Positions 11,476 through 22,618 of a DNA stretch of 64,000 nucleotides are shown here, one piece after another (within the stretch, counting starts at the first letter, position 1; each line of letters starts with the position of its first letter). Location of the stretch: positions 682,001-746,000 of the forward strand of contig CP114127.1 in assembly GCA_029959195.1 (NCBI GenBank). The letters run 5' to 3'. A program made the position numbers and the translations under genes. This DNA comes from Dictyophora rubrovolvata (Eukaryota > Basidiomycota > Agaricomycetes > Phallales > Phallaceae). The notes beneath the pieces are model-generated. The model saw nothing but the letters and a program-made list of their open reading frames with translations. It was not told where the DNA came from and ran no database searches.

Positions 11476-13739
11476 CTAACTCAAAGTAACCTCCTTTACT
11501 GAAACCTTTCCATTAAAGATAAAGCCTCCCGTGCCGGTAGCGTTCAACTGCATAACCAGTTTTCCACCAATGCTCTTTACTGAAGCCACTCCGCCATCCA
11601 AAATTTGTGTGCGGACTGCGTTATTGGGTGATATTCCAAGTGTCAGAGAAACATTCTGATAGTTCGTATTGGCAACCAAGAACAATGACTTGTCCTCGTT
11701 TGGAAGTTTCCAAGATGCCGTGTCAACGCCTTTTTCAAGCGATTGCGTCACCTGTACGCCTGGAGTTGCTAAGAATGATATAATTTGGGGGGCAGCCACG
11801 CCGAAGACTGAATTTGCAGAGCGAATATCGTCCGTGGTTGGATCATCCCATGAAACGATCTACAAAAGGGGACTTGTCTGAAGCCTTGGGCCACAAAGCA
11901 TTATAGTGACTTACGCCCATTGCTCCATGATTGATTCCCAACATACCTTGTACTAGGAATTCTTGATGAGTGGGGTAACGTGGCCAATACCTGTTTCAAG
12001 TTCAATAGAATAGAATGAAGGTTTGGAGACGCAAAATTATCTACTTACTGCCCACCTCCGAAGCCTTGAGGAACAGTCCAAGTGGCAACAGATCGCGATC
12101 TTCCTAGTACATCGAGGCGTTGTTTGAAGTCGTCAACTCGGTTAGAGATATCTTGAAAGTTCCCTTTACAATTATCACAGCCGCAGTCTCCAAAGTCACT
12201 GCACAATTAGTCGTAAATAGAGGGTCCATTTCAATCTGACATGATCGTCACACTCACGGGGTACAAGGTGTATGCCACACAGTTGAAAAGGTGGCGTTGT
12301 TACCAATCATATCTGATCAATATCAGTAAGCATCGTATTTAACGAAGCAAACGGCTAAACTAACGTACAAGTGTCTTGGAGAAGTATGTCGGCACCAGCG
12401 GAATATTCAGTAAAAAAATAGTCCTCGCAGTTTAGGACGAGGGAAACGGGGTGATATCCGCCTCCATCGAGTTTATTGATAAGCTCTTTGGTTATAAGTG
12501 TGGCATTTAATGGATCACTGGTTCCGTCTGGTAGAGTTTGTTATCTAGAATAGAAAAAAGAGATATAAGTCTACCTGGTTCATCTCCAGTATACCTACCA
12601 CGCAGATAAGCGTCCAAAGATTAAAAAACAGTTATGGAGATTCCATACCAAAGAAGAAGGTTCGATCGATCTTTTATCATATTGACTTGTTCCGTCACTG
12701 ACGTCTGAAAATAATTTAATAATTATCACTGAGGAGCTAAGAACCACCATCCTTTACCAAGTTCTGATATGTGCTATAACGGGCAAAAAATGACAGTCAT
12801 TAGAAGACGACGGAACTCTGAAGATCTGCTCTTACTATCGCATATCGTACATCAGCCAAAGTCCAAGTTCTTCCATCCTATCTAATGCCTGGAAAGACGA
12901 TGAAATGAAACTATGGATAATTTATGGAATGCAATTCACCGCTTCGAGATCACCAGGATTACCAAAGACCGCATCGGAGTCTGGCACAGTATGTATTATG
13001 TTCAATCTACAGGGATGGTGCTCAGCCATGGTCCACACGGAAGATAGAAGTCTGCTTACCCTCGAGCTTTAATTTCGTCGATATTAGATAAATTGGCTAT
13101 ATCAAATGAGAAATCGTATAACATGAAATATGAGAACAGCAACTGACTTAAATAATTGCCAAATATGGTGTAAAATCCAACAGGAAGTATAGGCTCCCAT
13201 GAATTGCCGCTCTTGACAAGAAGGGCCCCGGTTCTAAAATCCTGTTTGGTCACGGACCCCTTTGTAGGCGGTGTGAGGTAGAGAATTTGGGTGGTACTTT
13301 GGTATGTTTGACCAGCAGCCTTAGCAGTGCAAGTTACAGTGTACGGGTCCGCTCTAGCAACGAGAGAGCCAGTAGGAAGTTCAAACTCTGTTCCTGTTGA
13401 ATTCAAGGGAACCAAGCCTAAAGAATGACTCTTTCCGTCCAATACGGCTGTGACCGTCAAGGACTTCGCATTAGAGCTGGGAAGTGGTGTAGCGCCTGGA
13501 ACTTTGAGAGATGTAATTCTTGCGTCGATAATTAGTGAAATGGCGTCCCCTTTCAAAAAAGGTTTGATTGTAGGGGAGCATTGAAAGTTCAGCAACGGCT
13601 CGTCCGACGTGTCCGGGAATGTAAACCGGCCGCCCGGTGGAACAACGGGAGATCCTTCCATATAATTCTTGCCGCACCATGTCTGAGCCTTTATGGATAA
13701 AGCAAAGAATACCAAAATGAAAAGTTTATAGGAGAGCAT
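11476..13739 (-). CDS. Secreted TIM-barrel glycoside-hydrolase-like protein, copy B
   Basis: This is the paralog of copy A with the same order of parts: signal peptide (MLSYKLFILVFFALSIKAQ), a WCGKNYMEGSPVVPPGG start, a beta-rich module, the barrel region (LDRMEELGLWLMYDMR and YTGDEP), a GDCGCDNC cysteine cluster and a beta-rich end. I count twelve exons; the first is 13739-13148 and the last ends at stop 11476. Exon 5 is only 16 bases (12758-12773) and exon 7 only 20 bases (12575-12594), at the same places as in copy A. Here the intron before the DEP exon has a normal GT donor. TATA-rich sequence (TATATATA, about 13810-13820) lies 70-80 bases upstream. The pair probably arose by tandem duplication and has since diverged. 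Secreted hydrolase function is inference from motifs. Confidence 0.75.
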
Positions 13740-14248
13740 TGTCGAAGAACGAGCTTCCGGTCAATGGGTGGTGTGGAAAATGTGGAAAGAGAGGACCTGA
13801 ATATATAGCCTTATATATATACTCAATGCGGTTTGCGATCCCTGAGAACATAGAATGGCCAGCATAGCTTAGAATTCCATATACCGAATAAAGACGGAGT
13901 AGCTATGAAAGCATAAGGAATTCAACATTTGTGAATTCTTTCCAGCGCGAAGCATGCCATGCTGTATGATAAACGTGTGGACGACCATGCAGGAGATCAA
14001 CTAGGCTTCACCAAATTCAAACTCAAATGGAGTTCGAGCATATGGAAATGTAATTTAATTCCTGATAAGAAGAAGGAGGATGAATGTCGAACAAGGGCAC
14101 ATGTCGTTCATGTGCTCAAAAAAGCGCCAGCGAAAAGCTGAGATTAAAATTCGAAGTGATACATATAATAATGTGACATGACATGACATGGAATCAAGCC
14201 CGGATAATTTTGATTAATTACTTGTATAGACATCAATTCAGTTATACA
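13740..14248. other. Intergenic: promoter of copy B and 3' flank of the SNF2 gene
   Basis: TATA-like sequence near 13810-13820 serves the minus-strand copy B. No gene is seen in the rest. Confidence 0.35.
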
Positions 14249-17200
14249 CTAAGAAGGCAAGCTAGATTCACTAGCAGCTTTTCGACGCAACACCTCTTCA
14301 TCTACCTGGCCTAAAAATACTGTCTGTTCTTCACCGGTCTTACGTACGAAGTCAGCCGCAAATCTCGGAAGATCGTCTGCTGATGTGATATAACCCAAAA
14401 CTAACAATGCCTCAAGACGATCATTCAAACTATTGCAAACAATATAAACGAATTCAAATGGCCAAAAGTCCTTCGACTTACCTTGGGATAACTTGCTGAC
14501 GTCGTCGACGTTTCGGTGGCCATTCGTAGGTTTTTACCTCTTCTTTTTTCTTCTTTGCCTTTGCACTTTCTTCGGTGTGGCGTTTTTTAGTCTAGATAAA
14601 CAGTAATCAAGCAAACCTGAAGTCAAATATAATATCAATTAGTACCTCGATAGCTTTTTTCGCAAATTTTGTTTCAACAGCGCTAGCCTGAAGCAACGCC
14701 TCGTTATGATGGGTGTAGCTGATCCCGTTCGAACTCAAGATATTGATGATCTCTCCTTGTTCGTCGTTGCTATTCGCTTGTACAGGGTGCGTATCGTCTA
14801 TAAACACAATGAGCGATAAGACAAACGCGTCGAAGATATTGCATGCATCCTTACCAAAGAAAAGAGATTCGAGACCATGCAAATCGGCCTAAATATTACA
14901 TGACAAGATCAAATCAACCTTTCCAATCGAGCGAACATACATCGTCTCCTTTTTTTACGTTTGATTTTCCTTCCAAGTTCGATAAAGCCCAGTCTAATTG
15001 GGCTAGATGACTTCGTTCGATCTTAAAGGAAAACCGTCACACCCCATGAACTAGATTGCGAAAGGCACATACAGTCGTCTTTGTATTCGTTCCTGATTCA
15101 TCCAGACGGAAAATATTTTCCATTCCCCAGAGATCACCTTTCTTATTTCGATCACCTTGAACACCCTCAAAATATCTACCAATCGATCAGAAAACGTGCA
15201 GAAAGAAAACCAGGACAGCGAAAGGAACCTCGTTTGGTGACTAGCCTCATAGCCGATTTTCATCATCTGCTGTTTATATATTTGCCGTTTGTATATGAGT
15301 TCTTCCAAGGATCCCGCTCCAAGAAAGCGATACACCGAAACATCCCGGCGTTGTCCGAATCGAAATGCACGATCTTGTGCTTGGAGATCATGGGCAGGAT
15401 CTTGTGGTCTGTATAAGCAATATATGATATTTCTAGAAGAAAACACACGTACTCCAATTGGGATCAAAAATAACAACTTTGTTTGCGGCCACAAGGTTAA
15501 GCCCAACGCCGCCAGCCATGATTGATATCAGAAACGCAAATACATCCGGATCCTCATTGAATTCATCGACGATGGACATGCCTTCACAGCGGTCAGTGAA
15601 CGCCCAGAAACGTGTTAAAATAGTGCCTACGATCTGTTTGTTTTGTTGAGCCATCTAGCTTGCGGAACTCGAAGACTTAAGAATGGTTCGATCAATATAT
15701 ATCCAAAATATCCCGAAACAATAGCCTCACAAGATTCCTTTAAACGGTGCTCAAGCATCTCCAGAAGCTTCACTGATTTCGTAAATATAAGGACTTTGTT
15801 ATCTCCTTCATGCCGCCAGGCATCGAGTAAATCCTTCAAAACCTACACGTAGTTGAGCATCGAACGAATACACATATTTGTTAAAAATAAGGCAAAAACC
15901 TTCCACTTCCCGCACATCCGGGTATCGAATACCGCTTGACCATAAGTAGGTGCTGTTGACACTCCATTCGGCCAACCGATACTTGCTTGCTCCCGATGTC
16001 TCTGGGTTTGTTCGGGTGTGTCAATTGGAGCTATTTGTTTAGTATAAGTTAAAACCGATGGAAAGAGGCGACAATTATTCTTCTTGCCTGGGAGTATCAG
16101 TGCCAGATGATTCGATATCTTCATAAGTATCTGCATGTTTTGGAACAACCAGGGTTTCTCATAGCCCTTATAGTGACAATCACGACCGCTTTAAAGAATT
16201 TATTGTCTGCATTGAGCCTTCTCTAGAAAGTATAAAACACTTACAATTTACCGGATCCGCAGGTACAAGGTTTGTCTTTATGAAGCATGATTTGAACGGT
16301 CCGAGTATCTAAAAAGCGTTTATAGACGTCTCGCTGCATTTCTGTCAATGGACAAAAGACTACTTGATCGATCTTTTTCGGAAGTTGATCGGCAATGATT
16401 TCCTTAGTCCTAAAGAAGTATCAGTGTCGCTCCCACTGTGAAAGCAAAAGATGGCAAGTTACCTTCGTTTAAAGAACTGAGGGAGTAGCCGTGTCACTAA
16501 TCGATCCGCCACAATCTACGATATCGCGATAAGAAACTCTGAACGCGCTGAGGCAAATGTTAAGACTTACCCTTCCAGTAGAAACCTGCTCAGGTGTAGC
16601 ACTGCTGTCTTGTCCAAGAGTGAGAGGTCGGGTTACCCAATTGTTCCACTGTTCCACGGTACCCAGACGACCGGGGTTTGACCAATCCAGAATATTCCAC
16701 AGTTCGGTGTAATTGTTTTGAATGGCGGTTCCCTAGAAAGAAGGTTAGCAGTTTCAATACATTAGAGCCACAAGAGAGAATTACAGTTAAACCAAAGCGA
16801 ACCACACAGCTAAACTGACTTAAAGCGATTCTGGTCCGTGATTTCTGATTTTTCAGACGGTGTGCCTCGTCAACGAAGATGCAAGACCATGCTTGCGACG
16901 CCAGACGTTCAATGTCAACGAGCGCGGTCGTGAAAGACGTCACCACTAGGTTCTGTCGTTTCAGAATAGAAACAGAAGGACACCAGAACATGAAAGGCTT
17001 ACATATGTCTAACCGACCCAACTCAAAGTCTCGCAGGACCGGTTTTCGTTTATCAGGACTTCCGGAGTAAATGCCAACTTCAAAATATCCCCACGTATTC
17101 AGCTCTCGTTCCCAGTTGTAGACAACACTGGAAGGTACGATTACCAAACAAGTGGGCCATTTCGAATTTGCTGGAGGCAATATACGATGTTTGCTCCATT

Positions 17201-18697
17201 CAGGAGAGTCCTGCAGCCTTGATACATGCGCTTGACGACGGTCAATATCACGGTCATCGCCAGTTTTTTTCATTATCGCGGATAAAAATGCGATAACTTG
17301 GATAGTTTTGCCTGGAACGTAGGGAAAGGGAAAAGGGGGTGGACGGATCAACAAACAAACAAACAAATATTATTGCTGCCGAGATCAATTTACCAAGGCC
17401 CATATCGTCACCCAAAATACCACCCCGACCTTCGACATAACGTTCGTAAAAAAACTTAACACCTTCTCTTTGATATTCTCGTAACCAACGATTAATAGCC
17501 GGGTTAACTCGAATACCACGTTCTTCGTCTAGGACATATGGTCCAATAAAAGGCTGTGATTCAATTGACTTGAATTGTGGTCGTGGATTATGTACCTAGT
17601 AAACGTTTAGGATGTTTCAAGTACCCTTTTGTTATGAGACAGACATACCGTGTCGAGGGATGGCGGGAAAATATCCTCATCCGGTTGCGAACCAAGATCC
17701 TCCGAATTAGGCTCGGTTAACTGATCTATTTGTGGTTTTAGGACAATGAATTGACTCGAAAAAAGGTAACTCCACCGTCTGTTTCATCGGATTTAATACT
17801 TTCCCTCTTTTTGGAAAGCGCTTCTCCTGAGAGCGATTCAGGATCCGTATCAGGTTCTAAATTGGGGTCAGATAAGGAAAAAAACAAATCCCGCCATACG
17901 TAACCTGTGGCTGATGAATCAGTTTCACCGGTTTTCTTGAATGGAGTAGGAAGTACAGATAAACGTTGAGTTTCCTCAGACTCGGAATCAGGTTCTTACA
18001 TATTAAGCAAGCCTCAGATATTGAAAACAATTCTACTCTTATTCAGAAACTAACCAGTGGCGGAACCAGCTAGAAATGATGTCGTGGCTTCCAATGAAGA
18101 CACGTTTAATTTAGGTGACTCCGATTTCTCATGTAGATGCGGTGATATGTCCCCGCTCGACGGAATTGGGAGTAGATGGGGCGGATTATATCTAGCTTTG
18201 ATTCGACCTGGCTTCTCTGCATTAATGTCAGATTCGGGGTCTCCTGGTTGAGCTTTCTCAGCGTTTTGGTCCTCAAGCTCGTCGTCATAATCAAATTTTA
18301 TGTCCAAATCAGACCCTGAAACTTGAAATTAGGAATCTTCATTTCTACCCTTCAAAACTTACCAAGCCAAACTCCCAATGGATTATGTGAAAGAGAAGTG
18401 GCTGTATGTTGTTGACCTTTAATTTTTTCTAGAAACGACATGAATGGTTTAGTTCCATAGAAACAGAAGGCTTTGGCTCAACTCGGCGCCCGTAACGGAG
18501 TACTACTCTTCTTGCGCTTCTTTGATATGACAGATGTTTTCCCAGCTAATCCATCATCAGATTCTTCACTGTCTAAATTGGTGCTTTATCCTTGAAAAAA
18601 ATCACATTAGAGAATCAATTCATACCCGTGAACGTGGCTCGCTTTGGAAGACCTTGGTTAAAGAAATGGGTGGTGTTAAATGGATCGAGATGATTCC
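14249..18697 (-). CDS. ERCC6L2-like SNF2-family DNA-dependent ATPase
   Basis: This is a large multi-exon Swi2/Snf2 ATPase related to ERCC6L2, a nuclear DNA-repair translocase. In order on the minus strand: a Lys-rich acidic N-terminus (about 18.7-18.0 kb); WLREYQREGVKFFYERY then Walker A GDDMGLGKT split by an intron near 17.37-17.40 kb; the DEAH box (FVDEAHRLKNQKS, near 16.86 kb); the ERCC6L2-type Cys motif PCTCGSGK (about 16.27 kb); helicase C with FLISIMAGGVGLNLVAANKV (about 15.5 kb) and motif VI QAQDRAFRFGQRRDVSVYRF (about 15.35 kb); and a C-terminal HEBO-like helical region (ILSSNGISYTHHNEALL) to stop 14249-14251. The PCTCGSGK and RFGQRRDVSVYRF signatures favour ERCC6L2 over CSB/Rad26. 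The first codon is unresolved: the frame is open only to about 18695 and no ATG there joins it cleanly. Confidence 0.88.
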
Positions 18698-19218
18698 TAG
18701 GACAAACGCGCACTTAAATTTTTTTCTTTGGAAACCATAGATTCTCTCCGTAAATGGACAACAACCTAGCAGGCTAGGGTAACCTTAACCGTAATGAACA
18801 ACCGTTTGCTGATAGAAGCTCACGCGTAAAAAAAAAAGTATCGACCCAACGTGTTTCTCTAGACAATGACGGGTATTCGTGCGAGGAACACCGTTATCGT
18901 CAATACTCTGAAGACTGCTAAAGCTTTAGAGGTGTTTCAACGCGTTGCTATGCAGTGGCGCTTTTTGTTTACGGGTGACATGTGACAGCCAACAGTCACC
19001 TTTTCATTAGGTAAGCATATATTTCCCATTAGGACCACCATAATCCAGAAGCACGGCAGACTTGTCTGTAAGACCTCGTTTGCTTAATTAATGAAAATCG
19101 TTTCTACTTCTCTTCTATATTTATAGGGTGCCCTCGTGGCCGTAAAACTTCTTCTTATCTGTGGTTGTCTTGCGCAGAACTTTCGTGTGTTGCCGTTAGT
19201 ACTGCATCAGCCAAACCT
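18698..19218. promoter_or_regulatory. Divergent promoter region between the SNF2 gene and PUS3
   Basis: About 500 bases separate the 5' ends of two head-to-head genes. A poly-A run lies near 18830. No clear TATA box was picked out on either strand. The true 5' exon of the minus-strand gene may lie here. Confidence 0.4.
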
Positions 19219-20715
19219 ATGTCATCTTCAACCTATCACAACTGGACTAGAGAACAATTGATATCGCGGCTTGAAAAATTAGATTCTGAGCTGGCAGTAG
19301 TAGCTCATCATCAAATTCCTAAGAAAGAAGATGGTTCATATTTTGATTTCGCTTCACATCCTCGTCGGAAAATTGCGCTGAAGTTCTGTTATGACGGGCA
19401 GGGATACAATGGGATGGCCTTTCAAAAAGACATAACACCCCTTCCTACTGTTGAAGGTGTGCTTTTCGACGCATTGGCTCAAACTCGACTCATAGATCCT
19501 ACGAAGGGCTTCGAAGGCTGTGGATGGGAAAGATGCGGGAGGACTGATCGCGGTGTCAGTGCCGCAGGGCAGGTCATATCTTTATGGGTTAGGAGCATTA
19601 TTGGAAAAGGAACATCATCAACAACTGAGCCGATGCGAATTGAGTCCGTCCAGGAACCACTCGAAGAAGCTTTTGACGATCTTACTGATGGCTTGCCACT
19701 TATTTCTAATACTGGACCTTCCTTCTCTTCCCGTGCTACACCAAGATCTTCGATAAGCGATATACCGTACGTCCAGGTTTTAAATCGTGTTCTTCCATCG
19801 TCACTTCGCGTACTGGCGTGGTCACCAGTGGCCGATACGTTTTCTGCCCGGTTCTCCTGTCAATTTCGTCACTACAAGTACTTCTTTCCCGCGACCGGTC
19901 TCTCAATTGCAAGAATGCAATGTGCAGTAGAGCGATTTGTGGGTTCACATGACTTTCGGAATTTTTGCACACTAGATGGGAGCAAACAAATCGTTAATTA
20001 TGTTCGCCACATTAGTTGTGCTGAAATTTCCCGGGTCGAGTCAAATGAATCAAAGCTGGATATGGATGCTATGCACGTGCTGGATCTCGCCGGAAACGCT
20101 TTTCTATATAACCAAGTTAGGAGCATAATGGCAGTTCTATTTTTAATAGGCTCGGGCCTCGAAGAACCCTTTGTGGTTTCTTCGCTTATGAACGTGGATT
20201 CTCAAAATCCTTTGTTGCCGTATCGACCTGGGGAGCCAGTTCAGGTAATAGATCGCAAACCAACGTATCAGATGGCGAGCGCGCTACCCCTTGTTCTCTG
20301 GGACTGTGGGTATTTGCCCGAGGATGTGAAATGGCAAACAGACGACGTTCCTTCGACCAATAACTCATCAGACTCAACCGTCACCAACAATGTTCGCCAT
20401 CAGCTAGCGTCCATCCATATACGCTCCCGAATCCGTTCGGTCATTGACGACCACTTCTTACGTGCATCAAGTAGATATCATGAATTCCCTTATACGCCTC
20501 TACCATTCACAAACGACAAGGAAAGGAATACCGCTTTAGCTGGTGGAAAGGTGATGCTGAATATACCGATTGGGGGTGGAGCACATATTCGAACGTCGAA
20601 ACATACACCTCTATTAACTCGTGAACGTGGTGACAGCACGGACGTTGTAAATGAACGATGGCGACAAGGACGCGGCAAAAAGAGGTTAGAAAAGCAGAAA
20701 TTACAAACAAAATAA
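19219..20715 (+). CDS. DEG1: tRNA pseudouridine(38/39) synthase (Deg1/Pus3)
   Basis: The enzyme isomerises uridine to pseudouridine at positions 38 and 39 of the tRNA anticodon arm. A single uninterrupted frame gives 498 residues from the ATG at 19219; the frame is open for 18 codons upstream but holds no earlier ATG. The TruA-family catalytic motif CGRTDRGVSAAGQVISL is intact, with the catalytic Asp at about residue 110. The opening of the domain (KIALKFCYDGQGYNGMAFQK), the Pus3-type VLPSSLRVLAWSP and RHYKYFFP segments, and FRNFCTLDGSKQIVNY follow in order. The C-terminus is Lys/Arg-rich. Lack of introns contrasts with every neighbour. Its stop is 57 bases from the stop of the convergent MDE1 gene. 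Confidence 0.93.
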   Translation: MSSSTYHNWTREQLISRLEKLDSELAVVAHHQIPKKEDGSYFDFASHPRRKIALKFCYDGQGYNGMAFQKDITPLPTVEGVLFDALAQTRLIDPTKGFEGCGWERCGRTDRGVSAAGQVISLWVRSIIGKGTSSTTEPMRIESVQEPLEEAFDDLTDGLPLISNTGPSFSSRATPRSSISDIPYVQVLNRVLPSSLRVLAWSPVADTFSARFSCQFRHYKYFFPATGLSIARMQCAVERFVGSHDFRNFCTLDGSKQIVNYVRHISCAEISRVESNESKLDMDAMHVLDLAGNAFLYNQVRSIMAVLFLIGSGLEEPFVVSSLMNVDSQNPLLPYRPGEPVQVIDRKPTYQMASALPLVLWDCGYLPEDVKWQTDDVPSTNNSSDSTVTNNVRHQLASIHIRSRIRSVIDDHFLRASSRYHEFPYTPLPFTNDKERNTALAGGKVMLNIPIGGGAHIRTSKHTPLLTRERGDSTDVVNERWRQGRGKKRLEKQKLQTK

Positions 20716-20772
20716 CTTCTTGTTGATAACAATATAATACAAGCATTGTAGACTGCTAAAGGCTTGGTACGT

Positions 20773-21855
20773 CTAAGGTTCTAAAACAGTGGGGAGGCCA
20801 GAAAGTTTCATTTTCACCCCAATTTCGAAAAGATAATCGAGACACTGCCACTTCGATCAGTTCTTGGCTGTGAGGACAAGAAGCCTCTTCACGAACCTCC
20901 GCTTGCGTTTTGGCCTTTTCCCAATCTAAACCCCAAACATATACACCGTGACGTCGGACCTGCTCAGAAATGATGTATCGAGATTTGGCTGAGTGAAGCT
21001 GTGCTTACCAGAACACCCGCCGCTTTGGGATACTGCTTCATTGCCTAATGGAAAACTAAATGGAGCTTAAACAAGATCAAGCCAAAGCGCACATTAGCCA
21101 TGCTGTCCTTTAAGTCTTCTTCATTTGGGGTATTTTCGATGATCGGCACGACTAACGTATCTAGGTAGGATAAAGCTTGTCCCACTCCACCGATTCTGAC
21201 GCCTTTGATCATCTCCTGGTGCGAAATTGTGAAGACAGACCCTGTCCATAACAGTGTGGCCATAACAGCATGCTGTGAATGGGTATGTACACAACTACCC
21301 GCATTTCTCAATTCAAAAGCATTCCAAAACAAAGGAGTGCATGCAGACTCTTTTAAGTTCTGCGAGGGACGACGCAAGAAGACTCGGTCTGAATGAGGGG
21401 ATGGAGGCTGTGGGAATGGGAGGACAAAAATATGTTCCGACAGAATTTTTTCTTTTTGTACACCGGAAGGAGCGATATAAACGATAGATCTTGAATTTTG
21501 CTAGTTGTCAACCTGTGCAAAACTAAAATAAAACTACGAACCCCTCGCGTATAGATATTCCACCTAAAATGAATATCTCTCACGCCGATTGAATTATAGA
21601 AGACCAATGGTAATTACACTTACCGCCAGTGCCTGTTACCCAGCCTAAACTAAGAAATAAAGACCAAGTTTTTCGGATGTAAAATGAAAAATTTTACTTG
21701 TAGAAGTTCCGGCACAGTTCAGGAATCAAGTTCGCAGGCTGGAGGTTAATGATATAGAGAAACCATCTTCAATTCAACGAAATAAGACAAACATGGTTGG
21801 GATCATCTGAGACCACTAAATCATTATTCACTCCAGGAGTATGGTCGTCAGACAT
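20773..21855 (-). CDS. MDE1: Methylthioribulose-1-phosphate dehydratase (MtnB/Mde1)
   Basis: A class II aldolase-type zinc enzyme of the methionine salvage pathway, dehydrating 5-methylthioribulose-1-phosphate in the cytosol. Eight exons join in frame to 239 residues: 21855-21793, 21738-21698, 21649-21624, 21563-21542, 21489-21093, 21044-21009, 20959-20897 and 20844-20773. Two of the internal exons are only 22 and 26 bases. Family motifs appear in order: [40 protein letters not shown], the zinc ligands in SCVHTHSQHAV, PKAAGVLVRRHGVYVWG, and LDYLFEIGVKMK at the end. The start is the ATG of MSDDHTPG. The protein is complete, and identification is firm because removing each intron restores the family signature. 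Confidence 0.93.
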
Positions 21856-22618
21856 TTCATCGATAATGGCTCTGTGGCTGTAGTGACGCGGACGCATCAC
21901 GCGTGACAGTCGGACTCTGAATATTTCTGACTGTCCCCATTGAATTGTCCCCCTGTTTTTGGAGATTTTTTAAGCGAGCTGATCATGGCTCTAATAAGTT
22001 AATGAGCCTTGATCAGTTTTCTTAATAAATTATGACATTGGGAGTTTTGCGACATTAGGTAATAATCTCGAAAGAGAAGTGCGTAAGAGCATTTCCTCCC
22101 GGTGGAAAAAGGAAACATCGGCCTCGGTCATAAAGAATATACATAAACTCCACCGCAAAGTGATACACCAGCCGTAACCGCGTACCCTGTTTGCAAATGA
22201 GGGACTAGGTCCAAATACTTCAAAAACAAAGTTACAAAGGCTCCGCCAAAAAAGGAAATCACCACGAACCTTGCTAAAATCAAATTTGATTGGCATATTG
22301 CTCAGTATTTTATCATCCCACGCCAATCTCGGACCAAAGTTTTGAGATTAGGTCAGTATTTACCATTTGGGATGCGAGAGATGTTTTGGAAGGCCCCGGC
22401 AATTGGCCCACCCATCAACATTATCTAATCTCCTCAATGTTTAATATTTGGGTTATTATTCTAGAAACGTTCACGACCAAAATTTGGACAAATGAAAATT
22501 ACCTTCTACACCGTTCCTTTTCTACATAAAATAACCAACTTGAAGTCGCACTCTCATTCAGTGGCGTCCGTCTCCTCCGCTCTTTTATTGAGCTTCACTT
22601 CCCTGACCATACCACGCT
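21856..22618. other. Divergent intergenic region between MDE1 and the zinc-finger gene
   Basis: About 760 bases with no supported gene. A frame running into 22.6 kb from an ATG at 22492 is a shadow of the true first exon of the next gene, which uses another frame. Both promoters should lie here. Confidence 0.4.
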
